This document shows, one piece after another, positions 1-8,593 of a stretch of DNA of 64,000 nucleotides (positions within the stretch are counted from its first letter, which is position 1; every line of letters starts with the position of its first letter). This stretch comes from Sediminitomix flava (GTDB lineage Bacteria; Bacteroidota; Bacteroidia; Cytophagales; Flammeovirgaceae), in assembly GCF_003149185.1 (NCBI RefSeq), contig NZ_QGDO01000001.1, positions 496,001 through 560,000 of the forward strand, read 5' to 3'. A program made the position numbers and the translations under genes. The notes under the pieces were generated by a model. It was given only the letters and a program-made list of their open reading frames with translations, did no database searches and was not told the DNA's origin.

Positions 1-1022
1 ACAGAATTGATAACATCTTATTAGGTTATACTCATTCCAATGATGCTTTCTACGTAAAAGACCTCAACATAAGTGGAGCTATCACTGTACTTCTGAAAGA
101 TGCCCTTGATCCTAACTTGGTACAAACAACAGAACATTCTGCGGCCTTTGTACACGGAGGGCCTTTCGCCAATATTGCTCATGGTTGTAATTCTGTCATC
201 GCCACAAAAGTAGCTCTCAATCATGGAGACTACGTCATTACTGAAGCTGGTTTTGGTGCTGACCTTGGTGCTGAAAAATTCTTGAATATCAAATGTAGAG
301 CTGCAGGTATTTCTCCATCAGCTTCAGTACTTGTAGCAACATCTCAAGCATTAAAAATGCACGGAGGAGTTGATGAAAAAGAAATTAAACAGCCTAATGC
401 CGAAGGACTAAGAAAAGGTTTGGAGAATGTAAAAGTTCATGTAGAAAACCTTAAGAATTTCGGACAAACAGTTATTCTTACCTTCAATAAATACTATTTC
501 GATACTGAGGAAGAAATCCAACTTGTGAAAGATTGGGCAACTGATATGGGAATCCGTTTTGCCATCAATAATAGTTTTGTAGAAGGTGGAGAAGGAGCCG
601 TTAATCTTGCACAAACTGTTGTAGATGCCATTGAAGAAGATGAGTCTAAACCACTTTCTTTTACATACGAACTAGAAGACAGTATCGAAACTAAAATTGA
701 GAAAGTTGCTAAAAGTATCTATAGAGCAAAGGATATAGAATTGAGCAATACAGCACAGCTTCGCTTGAAACGTATCAAACGTTTAGGATTTGAAAACTTA
801 CCGATCTGTATCGCCAAAACTCAGTATTCATTCTCAGACGATGCTAAAGCATACGGCGCTGTGAAAGATCACACACTGCATATCGAAGACTTTGTAATTA
901 ATAGTGGAGCAGGCTTCATTGTAGTGATTGCTGGTAATATTATGAGAATGCCAGGTCTCCCAAAAGAACCACAAGCTTTACACATTGACTTAGTAGATGG
1001 TCAGATTGAAGGATTGAGCTAA
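1..1022 (+). CDS. fhs: Formate--tetrahydrofolate ligase, C-terminal part (5' truncated by window edge)
   Basis: Joins formate to tetrahydrofolate using ATP to give 10-formyl-THF in the cytoplasm, the entry of formate into one-carbon metabolism. The reading frame is open from base 3 and the first ATG lies well inside conserved sequence, so the gene begins outside the window. The visible 339 residues carry the family stretch around LVQTTEH...FVHGGPFANIAHGCNS, followed by ITEAGFGADLGAEKF, and end with the conserved GAGFIVVIAGNIMRMPGLPK region. A 15-bp hairpin follows the stop. The window also holds a formate-producing operon (focA-pflB near 35-38 kb), so a metabolic link is likely, although the genes are far apart. 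Identification is secure from several family signatures; only the N-terminal part cannot be seen. Confidence 0.96.
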   Translation, partial: RIDNILLGYTHSNDAFYVKDLNISGAITVLLKDALDPNLVQTTEHSAAFVHGGPFANIAHGCNSVIATKVALNHGDYVITEAGFGADLGAEKFLNIKCRAAGISPSASVLVATSQALKMHGGVDEKEIKQPNAEGLRKGLENVKVHVENLKNFGQTVILTFNKYYFDTEEEIQLVKDWATDMGIRFAINNSFVEGGEGAVNLAQTVVDAIEEDESKPLSFTYELEDSIETKIEKVAKSIYRAKDIELSNTAQLRLKRIKRLGFENLPICIAKTQYSFSDDAKAYGAVKDHTLHIEDFVINSGAGFIVVIAGNIMRMPGLPKEPQALHIDLVDGQIEGLS

Positions 1023-1053
1023 CAGCTCCACTCCTATTTATTAAGACTACAAT

Positions 1054-1097
1054 AATGAAAGAGGTGACTTCAAAAGAGGTCACCTCTTTCATTATCA
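1054..1097 (+). terminator. Hairpin terminator after formate-THF ligase
   Basis: Perfect 15-bp stem (1054-1068 pairing with 1079-1093) with a 10-nt loop. The 3' arm ends in TTTCATT, so the U-tract is modest, but the position 32 nt after the stop fits a terminator. Confidence 0.75.
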
Positions 1098-1107
1098 TAC
1101 ACCCTCC

Positions 1108-1320
1108 GTTATTCACAAGCGTTAAAATATTTAACTTAATGACTGCTATTTGTTCACAGCTATTTCCATATAAGCTTTAATGAGCACGAACAAACTTTAA
1201 AGGAATCACTTATTTCTCAGTTGAGGCGGTTTTGCTGATGTATTTCAAATCATGAAAATCATGAGAATTTGAAAAATCAAGAAACAAGAATCTGAAATAC
1301 AACAACAAACAGTCTTATCT
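1108..1320 (+). promoter_or_regulatory. Long leader of the first beta-helix lipoprotein, conserved with the second copy
   Basis: This gene-free stretch shares three blocks, in the same order and spacing, with the region before the paralogue at 3840. They are GTTATTCACAA at 1108-1118 (3611-3621 in the second copy), a 24-nt block at 1157-1180 (3660-3683), and a 22-nt block at 1237-1258 (3741-3762). Spacing between the second and third blocks is 80 versus 81 nt. Conservation of non-coding sequence between duplicated genes suggests promoter, operator or 5'-UTR function. No clear TAnnTTTG box was found. Confidence 0.6.
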
Positions 1321-3462
1321 ATGAGAAATGTACTAAGAAATACAAGAGCGTTGTTTACGAATTCTAAAATTAGAATTGCTGGTATCGGACTCTGTTCTAT
1401 GTTAGCATTAGCCTCTTGTCAGGACGATGAAGATGAAGCCTTATACGACCAAGTTACTACGAGTGCTTCAACTTCTGTACAGTACGACTATCTCGTACCT
1501 GCAGGTACTGCCTCTATTAATGGAGACAGTGAAAATGCAGACAAAAATGATTTTGTAGTTGATGCAAAGCCAGGTACAGTGATAGCACTGGAAGCTGGTG
1601 ATTATCCCGATTTGAACTTGAAAAACCTTCATGGTAGTTCGGGAAATCCTGTTACAATTATCAACTATGGAGGAAAAGTAAATATTGGTACTAATGCTTA
1701 CAGTACAGTAGTAAAAGTGATTGACTGTACAAACTTCCGATTTACAGGTAGTGGTAGTGGCGATTCTTATGGTATTTCTATTGACGGTAGTAATGCCAAA
1801 ACAGGAGAACACACCATGGAAGTTTATGGTGTTTCATCCGACTTTGAAATTGACCACATTGAAGCTTTTAGAAGTACCTTTGCTGGATTGGTAATTAAAT
1901 CTGACCCTAAATCATTTAACCCAGAAGTTTGGAGAGAAAACTTCGAAATGAAAAATATCTCAGTTCATGATAACTATTTCCATGATACAGGAGGGGAAGG
2001 TATTTATATTGGATACACTGGAGACGGTGTTGCTGTTGAAGGTGGAGGAACTGCAATGCCTCACTTGATTTCAGGTCTAAGAGTTTATAATAATAAGGTT
2101 GAAAACTCTCAGTGGGATGGTATTCAGATTAACAGAGCACATAGTGATGTAGAAGTTTACAATAACAGTATCTCGAATTATGGTTTGGAGAAAAACTCAA
2201 ATCAAAATACAGGACTTGATATTGGTTATGAAACAGTGGGTAGATTCTACAATAACAAAGTAGATGGTGGTGATGGTATCGGTATCCAAGTAAAAGGTAT
2301 TGGTGATGTATTCTTATACAATAACGTTGTCTTGAATGCAGGTTATGATGGTATTTATGCCAATGACTACAATGCAGAAAATGGGCGTCCAGGTTACAAG
2401 ATTGTCAATAATACTGTCGTAAATTCTGGCCACTTCGGGATTCGTTTAGTGAACTTCAAAAGTACCTACGGAGACGATAATACCAGAGACTGGGTTGTAA
2501 ATAATGTTGTTGCAAAGGTTGTAGGTGAAGGTTTAGGGGATAGAGACTTTATTCACCTTGCAAATGATGAAACAAAAGCTATGCTTTACAACAACAATAA
2601 CCTTACATACCAATCTGTTGACGAAGCCAGCTTTACAAATGGCTATGAATTATCTGACGGTGCTGAAGGTGTAGATGGCGGTATGGATGTAGCTTCACTT
2701 GGTATTAGGTCTGACTTCAACGGTAATGCAAGACCACAAGGAAATGGTTATGATGTTGGTGCTTATGAGTCTGGTCATAGTGGTAACCCAACTGACCCAG
2801 ATGATGGAACCACTCCCGACCCTGATAATGGTGTAATTGGTAATCCTGATATTACTCAAACACAACTTACTGCCAATGAGTGTGGACGAATGGACGGTAG
2901 TATGGAAGATATGCTTTGGGCTGATGAAGTAGAAGGTGCTACATCGTATGAGTTTTTAGTTTCAAATACAGATGAAGGATATAGTCAATCAAAAGTAACA
3001 ACTGCAAGGTTTGTAAAACTGAAAGATTTCCAAGGAACTAAGGCTAATGTAGTATACACGATCGTAGTTAGAGCTATTATTGGAGAAGACAGAGGTGTAT
3101 ATGGAAATACTTGTGAGTTCCAAGTGGGTGGTGATGCTGAAAATGATCCAGAAAACGATCCAAACTTAGATACTAGTTTACCAATCACTCAACTTTCAGC
3201 AGATGAATGTGGCAGATTAGACGGTAAAATGGAAGATATGCTTTGGGCTGATAAAGTAAAAGATGTAGACAGTTATGAATTTACAATCATTAATCCAGAT
3301 ACAGAAGAGGAAGAGTCTGTAATTTCTGAATCAGCCTTCGTGAAATTGAAAGATTTCAAGACAGCACAAACGAATGTAACCTATGAAATAAAAATAAGAA
3401 CAGTAAAAGGTGAAAAACATTCGGCTTACGGAGACTCTTGTGAGTTCCAAGCAAATAAATAA
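1321..3462 (+). CDS. Right-handed beta-helix lipoprotein with two C-terminal Cys-containing modules (copy 1)
   Basis: Predicted surface or periplasmic lipoprotein of 713 residues. A signal peptide ends in lipobox LASC with Cys33, followed by an acidic stretch (QDDEDEA). Residues about 60-480 are a right-handed parallel beta-helix, rich in repeated turns such as VYNNKVEN, LYNNVVLN and IVNNTVVN. They finish with DFNGNARPQGNGYDVGAYES, the signature of the choice-of-anchor-Q-type end of Bacteroidota beta-helix proteins. After a Pro/Asp linker come two homologous modules of about 90 residues (about 511-603 and 621-713), each running from ECGR(M/L)DG to CEF with one Cys near each end, possibly a disulphide. 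Beta-helix proteins of this type are often polysaccharide lyases or carbohydrate-binding proteins, but no catalytic residues could be assigned. The next gene is a close paralogue. Confidence 0.88.
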   Translation: MRNVLRNTRALFTNSKIRIAGIGLCSMLALASCQDDEDEALYDQVTTSASTSVQYDYLVPAGTASINGDSENADKNDFVVDAKPGTVIALEAGDYPDLNLKNLHGSSGNPVTIINYGGKVNIGTNAYSTVVKVIDCTNFRFTGSGSGDSYGISIDGSNAKTGEHTMEVYGVSSDFEIDHIEAFRSTFAGLVIKSDPKSFNPEVWRENFEMKNISVHDNYFHDTGGEGIYIGYTGDGVAVEGGGTAMPHLISGLRVYNNKVENSQWDGIQINRAHSDVEVYNNSISNYGLEKNSNQNTGLDIGYETVGRFYNNKVDGGDGIGIQVKGIGDVFLYNNVVLNAGYDGIYANDYNAENGRPGYKIVNNTVVNSGHFGIRLVNFKSTYGDDNTRDWVVNNVVAKVVGEGLGDRDFIHLANDETKAMLYNNNNLTYQSVDEASFTNGYELSDGAEGVDGGMDVASLGIRSDFNGNARPQGNGYDVGAYESGHSGNPTDPDDGTTPDPDNGVIGNPDITQTQLTANECGRMDGSMEDMLWADEVEGATSYEFLVSNTDEGYSQSKVTTARFVKLKDFQGTKANVVYTIVVRAIIGEDRGVYGNTCEFQVGGDAENDPENDPNLDTSLPITQLSADECGRLDGKMEDMLWADKVKDVDSYEFTIINPDTEEEESVISESAFVKLKDFKTAQTNVTYEIKIRTVKGEKHSAYGDSCEFQANK

Positions 3463-3506
3463 TTGAATTCTGAAAAAATAAGTATATAGATAAGCTCATT
3501 AAAAAG

Positions 3507-3536
3507 GCTAGCTCCAACTGGAGTTAGCTTTTTTTC
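3507..3536 (+). terminator. Terminator after beta-helix copy 1
   Basis: Nine-base-pair stem (3507-3515 with 3520-3528, one G-U pair), AACT loop, then a run of seven T. Confidence 0.85.
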
Positions 3537-3610
3537 TTTTACAGAAATTCTATTCAAATGCACTTTTGAGCTTGAGCTTCCATAATAGCCTCCGAACATA
3601 CAAACCACTC

Positions 3611-3839
3611 GTTATTCACAATCATTCAACACATTTATTTAATTTTCACTAGAAATTAACAGCCATTTCTATACAAGATTTAACAGAGGCTAACAAGCAT
3701 AAATAGATGTATCAATTACGTGAAAGTCCAAGTTTATAGTGGTGTATTCCAAATCTTGAAAACAAGTTAAGCACTCAGAAACAATAGCTTACCTCAATCA
3801 AGACACAGTAGACAAAAAGTGATAACTAACAGACATAAC
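3611..3839 (+). promoter_or_regulatory. Leader of the second beta-helix lipoprotein, homologous to 1108-1320
   Basis: Contains the second copies of the three conserved blocks (3611-3621, 3660-3683, 3741-3762). Sequence between the blocks has diverged, so the retained blocks are the best candidates for regulatory elements. Confidence 0.6.
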
Positions 3840-5954
3840 ATGATATTTAAAACTTTTACCGCAAAAAACTTATTCGCAAATTCAAGGACAAAAATTAGTG
3901 CCTTAGGAATCTTAGCTTTATTGTCATTTACTGCATGTGACGATAAAGAAGACGAAAACTTAATTGATACGGTATCAGTAAGTGCATCAACAATAAACTA
4001 TGATTATTTGGTACCAGCAGGTACTGCTACTATAAACGGAGATGCTGAAACAGCAGGCGATAATGAATTTGTAGTAGATGCAAAAGGTGGAACAGTCATC
4101 GCGCTAGAAGCTGGTGATTATCCTGACCTTAACATTAAAAATATCCATGGTAACAGTGGAAACCCTGTTACAATTATCAACTACGGAGGAAAAGTAAATA
4201 TTGGTACTAACGCTTATAGTACTGTTGTAAAAATTATAGATAGTTCAAACTTCCGCTTTACAGGTAGTGGTAGCGGAGATAATTACGGTATTGCTGTAGA
4301 TGGTAGCAATGCTAGCCGTGGAGAGCATGCGGTAGAAGTTTATGGTGTTTCTACAGATTTTGAAATAGATCATATCGAAGTATTTAAAAGTACTCACTCG
4401 GGTATTGTAATTAAATCTGACCCTAAGACTTTTAACCCAGAAGTTTGGAGAGAGAACTTTGAGATGAAGAATGTTTCTGTACATGATAACTATGTACATG
4501 ACGTAGGAGGAGAAGGATTGTATATTGGTTATACCGGAGATGGTATCCCTGTAGAGGGTGGAGTGGCTATGCCTCACCTTATAGCTGGACTTAAAGTTTA
4601 TAACAACAGAGTTGAGAATACACTTTGGGATGGTATCCAAGTGAACAGAGCATACCGCGACGTAGAAGTTTATAACAACACAATTACAAACTACGGTACT
4701 GAAAAGAATCCTAACCAAAACTCAGGAATGGATATTGGTTACGAAACGGTAGGTAAATTCTACAACAACCATATCAAAACAGGTGATGGTATCGGTATTC
4801 AAGTGAAAGGTGATGGTGATGTAGCTCTTTTCAACAACCTAATTGAAAATCCTGGTTATGATGGTATTTATGTAAATGACTTTAATGCTGATGAAGGACG
4901 TACAGGATATCAAATTGTAAATAACACAGTAGTTAACACGGGTCACTTTGGTATTCGTTTAGTAAACTTCAAAAGTACACTAGGTAATGAAGATACTCGT
5001 GACTGGGTTGCCAATAACATTGTAGCAAAAGTAGTAGGTGAAGGACTTGGAGATAGAGATTACATTCACTTGGCAAACAATGAAGATGCTGCCATGCTGA
5101 CAAATAGTAACAACCTTACTTACGAAACAGTAGATCAAGCAGGTTTCTCAAGTGGATACAGACTTTCTGATGGTGCTGAGGCAATTGACGCTGGTTTAGA
5201 CGTTGCTCATCTTGGTATCAGAACAGACTTAGATGGTAATCCAAGACCTCAAGGTAACGGATATGACGTAGGAGCATTCGAGTCAGGTTATGAAGGTGAA
5301 AATCCTCCAACTGATCCAGGAGATGGCGATATCAACCCAGATATTCCATTGACAAAAGTTTCTGATAACGAATGTGGCCGTATGGACGGTAGTATGGAAG
5401 ACATGATTTGGGCTAATGAAGTAGACGGAGCAACAGCTTATGAATTTAAAGTGGAAAGTTCAGAAACTGGATATTCGGAGACTTTAATTAAAAGTGGAAG
5501 ATTCATGAAGTTGAAAGACTTTGCTGGGGCTCAAGAAAATGTGGTTTACCAAATCTCAGTTAGAGCAATCATTGGTGATGAAAGAGGTGGATATGGCGAA
5601 GTTTGTGAATTCCAAGTTGGAGGAGAAGAATCAAATGATCCGAAAGAAGACCCAAATTTAGATCCAAGTTTACCAACAACTCAAGTATCTAACAACGAAT
5701 GTGGTCGTATGGACGGTAGCATGGAAGATATGATTTGGGCTGACGCAGCTGATGGAGTTGATAGCTACGAATTTATCATCACAGATGAAGCAAATGATTT
5801 TACAGCTACAGTGAAAACAACTTCTAGATTTGTAAAATTGAAGAACTTCCAAGGCGCTCAAACAGATGTTGTTTATAATATTCAAGTAAGAACTGTAAAA
5901 GGTGATATGCACTCAAATTATGGCGATACTTGTGAATTCCAAGCAACAAAATAA
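3840..5954 (+). CDS. Right-handed beta-helix lipoprotein with two C-terminal Cys-containing modules (copy 2)
   Basis: Tandem paralogue of the preceding lipoprotein, 704 residues. An upstream in-frame ATG at 3819 exists. The start at 3840 is preferred because it puts the lipobox Cys (LSFTAC) at residue 33, exactly as in copy 1, and aligns the two signal peptides without gaps. The order is signal peptide, acidic linker, beta-helix with many YNN turns, the RPQGNGYDVGAFES closing motif, a Pro/Asp linker and two modules of about 90 residues (ECGRMDGSMEDM ... CEF). Long stretches of the helix are identical to copy 1. Differences concentrate in the C-terminal modules and at scattered positions in the helix, for example FRSTFAGL versus FKSTHSGI type changes. 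Substrate and activity are unknown; a carbohydrate is the likely ligand by family analogy. Confidence 0.88.
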   Translation: MIFKTFTAKNLFANSRTKISALGILALLSFTACDDKEDENLIDTVSVSASTINYDYLVPAGTATINGDAETAGDNEFVVDAKGGTVIALEAGDYPDLNIKNIHGNSGNPVTIINYGGKVNIGTNAYSTVVKIIDSSNFRFTGSGSGDNYGIAVDGSNASRGEHAVEVYGVSTDFEIDHIEVFKSTHSGIVIKSDPKTFNPEVWRENFEMKNVSVHDNYVHDVGGEGLYIGYTGDGIPVEGGVAMPHLIAGLKVYNNRVENTLWDGIQVNRAYRDVEVYNNTITNYGTEKNPNQNSGMDIGYETVGKFYNNHIKTGDGIGIQVKGDGDVALFNNLIENPGYDGIYVNDFNADEGRTGYQIVNNTVVNTGHFGIRLVNFKSTLGNEDTRDWVANNIVAKVVGEGLGDRDYIHLANNEDAAMLTNSNNLTYETVDQAGFSSGYRLSDGAEAIDAGLDVAHLGIRTDLDGNPRPQGNGYDVGAFESGYEGENPPTDPGDGDINPDIPLTKVSDNECGRMDGSMEDMIWANEVDGATAYEFKVESSETGYSETLIKSGRFMKLKDFAGAQENVVYQISVRAIIGDERGGYGEVCEFQVGGEESNDPKEDPNLDPSLPTTQVSNNECGRMDGSMEDMIWADAADGVDSYEFIITDEANDFTATVKTTSRFVKLKNFQGAQTDVVYNIQVRTVKGDMHSNYGDTCEFQATK

Positions 5955-6000
5955 GGAATTTAAGAACGATAGTTTTAAGTAATCAACAGAATACATTTTC

Positions 6001-6038
6001 AATGACCACGCCATTTCGGTGTGGTCATTTTATTTTTT
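6001..6038 (+). terminator. Terminator after beta-helix copy 2
   Basis: Twelve-base-pair stem (6001-6012 with 6018-6029, one G-U pair) followed by TTATTTTTT. Confidence 0.88.
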
Positions 6039-6474
6039 AGATAAAATGAAGATTAACTACAATCATTAAAAAAATCAATTGCAAACTATATTCGAGAAAC
6101 GAAATAGCACTCCTCCACTTCAAGCACATACATTGAGAGTACCATAGCTCAAAAGGATAAAAACTAAGATTCGTAGATGAAAAACTCCAATTCATTGATC
6201 TTAATCGTATCCTTAGCTCTAATTTTTTAATTTAGAATCATCAAAATAATACAATAGTTATACTCGTTACTAAAAAGAATTGATCATAACATTATACATT
6301 ATCAAAAATAACTCAGAGATAGAAAGATTACTGAAAGAAGATAAAAACCAAAGATCATTAACGAACTCAAGTTTATCTTTCTGCTCTTCAAAATTTTTCA
6401 ACCAAAGCTATACGAGTCAATACATCATCGTTCCGACTCATTCAACTAAAACTATTTACTCAAAATTTTACAAA
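6039..6474. other. Gene-free interval before the YHYH lipoprotein
   Basis: An in-frame extension of the downstream gene reaches back to 6280, but its residues look like translated leader rather than protein (see the next entry). No TAnnTTTG box, hairpin or small ORF stood out. It presumably carries the promoter of the YHYH gene. Confidence 0.5.
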
Positions 6475-7746
6475 ATGAAGAATTGCTTTAAACTAGTACT
6501 ATGCTTAGCAATAGGATTTTTTACAAGTTGTGCTACTGAAGAAACAGAACAAGAAGAATCAACTATTTCATATCAAATGTCGATTTCTTCATCAAAATCT
6601 AAGATTGAAGAAAATGGCGGCATTGCAAACCTTACTGTAAAACTCGATAAGATTAATCAAGGTGAAGCGATTCCTTTCGAACTGAAAACATCAAGTACTG
6701 CTACACTTGATTCTGATTATGAAATATCTGAAACAAGAGTAATAGAAAACGGGCAACAATCAGCATCTATTACACTTTCAGCAATCGATGATAATGAAGT
6801 TGAAGGAGAAGAAACTATTGTAATCACGCTTCAAGCTGATCAAGAAAACTTAAGTATTTCTAATGCATCAATCAATTTGAGTATTTTGGATAACGACTCT
6901 GAACAAGTTGCAGAATGTTCAACTTCAGATACTTATTCGATAGACTTAGACCCGACCAATTGTACCATAGACATTCAAAATGTATTAGGAGTTGCATCTA
7001 TTTACGAAGAAGAAGTATCTGGTAAATTTAGAACAATCAACACCAACGCTATCCCAAATCATGATGTTGGGCAATTTCCGAACAAAGGAAACCCACATAC
7101 GATAACTGAAGTAAACAGTACTTATTCAATCGCAGTCAATCCAGAAGTAAACCAAGATGTAACTCTACTTACAAATGAAAATGGTGCTCCTCAATACAGA
7201 TTCGGAGTTTTATACAATGGAATATTATTGGCACCGATAGCCGCAGAATTCTTTATCAATACAGAAACAGGCCTAGATAATACTGAGTGGAATGAAAATG
7301 CATTAAGTTCTGAGATCAACCTTGGTACTGACTGTAACAATTCACACGTATTTCCTTCGGGGATGTACCACCATCATGCTACTCCATCTGCATTTATTGC
7401 AAGTATGAATATTGATGGTTCTAGCCCTGTTCAGATCGGTTGGGCGGCAGATGGTTATCCTATTTATTACAAGTATGCTAATAAAAATGGTGCTGTGGTA
7501 GCTTTATCATCAAGTTACAGATTGAAAACTGAGGAAAGAGGTGGAGATGGTATTTCTGCTCCAAATGGTTGTCCAGATGGCACATACACACAAGATTATG
7601 AATATGTTTCTTCTTTAGGAGATTTAGATGAATGTAACGGCTATCAAGACCCTGAACTTGGCTACATCTATGTGATGACCGATACTTATCCATCAATACC
7701 TAGATGCTTCACCGCTACTCCAAGTAATGATTTCGGGAATAAATAA
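6475..7746 (+). CDS. Calx-beta / YHYH-domain lipoprotein
   Basis: Cell-surface or periplasmic lipoprotein of 423 residues. The ATG at 6475 is chosen because it gives a standard lipoprotein signal peptide (MKNCFKLVLCLAIGFFTSC, Cys19); the longer in-frame version from 6280 would bury the signal peptide. Residues about 33-142 resemble a Calx-beta domain, with the acidic Ca-binding-like stretch DDNEVEGEETIVITL and a closing LSILDND. Residues about 200-415 are a YHYH domain, named for its His/Tyr-rich core, here GMYHHHATPSAF around residue 300, followed by GWAADGYPIYY. YHYH proteins are common in marine bacteria. The His-rich core suggests metal binding, but no reaction is established. It sits four bases from the following membrane protein and the two are probably co-transcribed. 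Confidence 0.85.
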   Translation: MKNCFKLVLCLAIGFFTSCATEETEQEESTISYQMSISSSKSKIEENGGIANLTVKLDKINQGEAIPFELKTSSTATLDSDYEISETRVIENGQQSASITLSAIDDNEVEGEETIVITLQADQENLSISNASINLSILDNDSEQVAECSTSDTYSIDLDPTNCTIDIQNVLGVASIYEEEVSGKFRTINTNAIPNHDVGQFPNKGNPHTITEVNSTYSIAVNPEVNQDVTLLTNENGAPQYRFGVLYNGILLAPIAAEFFINTETGLDNTEWNENALSSEINLGTDCNNSHVFPSGMYHHHATPSAFIASMNIDGSSPVQIGWAADGYPIYYKYANKNGAVVALSSSYRLKTEERGGDGISAPNGCPDGTYTQDYEYVSSLGDLDECNGYQDPELGYIYVMTDTYPSIPRCFTATPSNDFGNK

Positions 7747-7750
7747 TCAA

Positions 7751-8410
7751 ATGATGAAGATATTCTACGACAAAGTAAAAGCGTTTCCTTTTATTCTGAT
7801 CATTTCATTGTTCAGTTTATTTGTTTCTACTGAAAGTAAAGCACATACTGTAGTCTTATCTACATATAAACTAAAATATGAAGATCATGCTTGGAAACTA
7901 TTTTTTAGTCAGAAAACTCGTCCACTCAGAGATGCTATTTATGCTTCAAATCCAGAATTAAAAGGTATCAACTTGAATTCCTTAAAGTTCTTGGAAGAAA
8001 CAAGTAGACATATAAAAGGTAACTTTGTACTTGAAAATGAAGGAACGCTACTGAACCTTAAAGCCGAAAGATTACAATTTGATGGCTTGCAGTTTGAAGG
8101 AAAATTTACAATTGAAAACCTTGATGAACTACCAGAATTTTTAAGCATTAGAAACACTGGTTTTGATACTCATAAACATTCCGTAAAAGTTGTAAGCATC
8201 GCATCACAAGGTCAAGAGTATATCCACAACTTTAATCTAACTCAAAAAGAGGCTGTATTCTCATTTGAAACGAATGAATTTATTTCACCAGAAGGAAAAC
8301 CTTTGAAGAGTTTTAAATGGTATTTCATCGTCGTAGGATCATTTCTTATTCTTATCATCTTAAGATTGATGCTCTCAAGAATAAACAAGCGAAAGTTGAG
8401 CTTTGCTTAA
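7751..8410 (+). CDS. Unknown membrane-anchored exported protein paired with the YHYH lipoprotein
   Basis: I do not recognise the family with confidence. From the ATG at 7751 (a second ATG follows at 7754) the protein has 219 residues. It has an N-terminal signal segment (FPFILIISLFSLFVS) ending near SKAHTVV, a soluble domain of about 150 residues, one C-terminal transmembrane helix (WYFIVVGSFLILIILRLML) and a basic tail (RINKRKLS). This predicts a periplasmic domain anchored by its C terminus. The start AHTVVLSTYKLKYEDHAWKLFF recalls short Bacteroidota exported proteins such as DUF6702, but length and the C-terminal anchor differ. An in-frame start at 7727 would overlap the upstream gene. Four-base spacing to the YHYH gene suggests a common function. 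Confidence 0.75.
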   Translation: MMKIFYDKVKAFPFILIISLFSLFVSTESKAHTVVLSTYKLKYEDHAWKLFFSQKTRPLRDAIYASNPELKGINLNSLKFLEETSRHIKGNFVLENEGTLLNLKAERLQFDGLQFEGKFTIENLDELPEFLSIRNTGFDTHKHSVKVVSIASQGQEYIHNFNLTQKEAVFSFETNEFISPEGKPLKSFKWYFIVVGSFLILIILRLMLSRINKRKLSFA

Positions 8411-8430
8411 AACTATTCTTTCATTTTCAT

Positions 8431-8474
8431 AAATCCCAATTCAGTAAAATGGATTGGGATTTTTTATTTTTTAC
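8431..8474 (+). terminator. Terminator after the YHYH gene pair
   Basis: Ten-base-pair perfect stem (8431-8440 with 8453-8462) followed by a long T-rich tract. Confidence 0.88.
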
Positions 8475-8593
8475 CGCTCTACATTTTAAGTGAAAAGAAC
8501 TTCATTTATCCTTATTATAATTAGTGTATAATTAACATTATTATTAAATTATAATACCCACATACCTAATTCATCATTCTCAACCCTTATTTT

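Noticed and set aside
4245-4718. 157-codon antisense ORF inside the second beta-helix gene, with similar ones at 1468-1812
   Set aside because: Antisense shadow caused by the repetitive composition of the beta-helix coding strand; no signal or family resemblance.
6280-6474. 65-residue N-terminal extension of the YHYH lipoprotein
   Set aside because: It precedes a complete lipoprotein signal peptide starting at 6475 and looks like translated leader.
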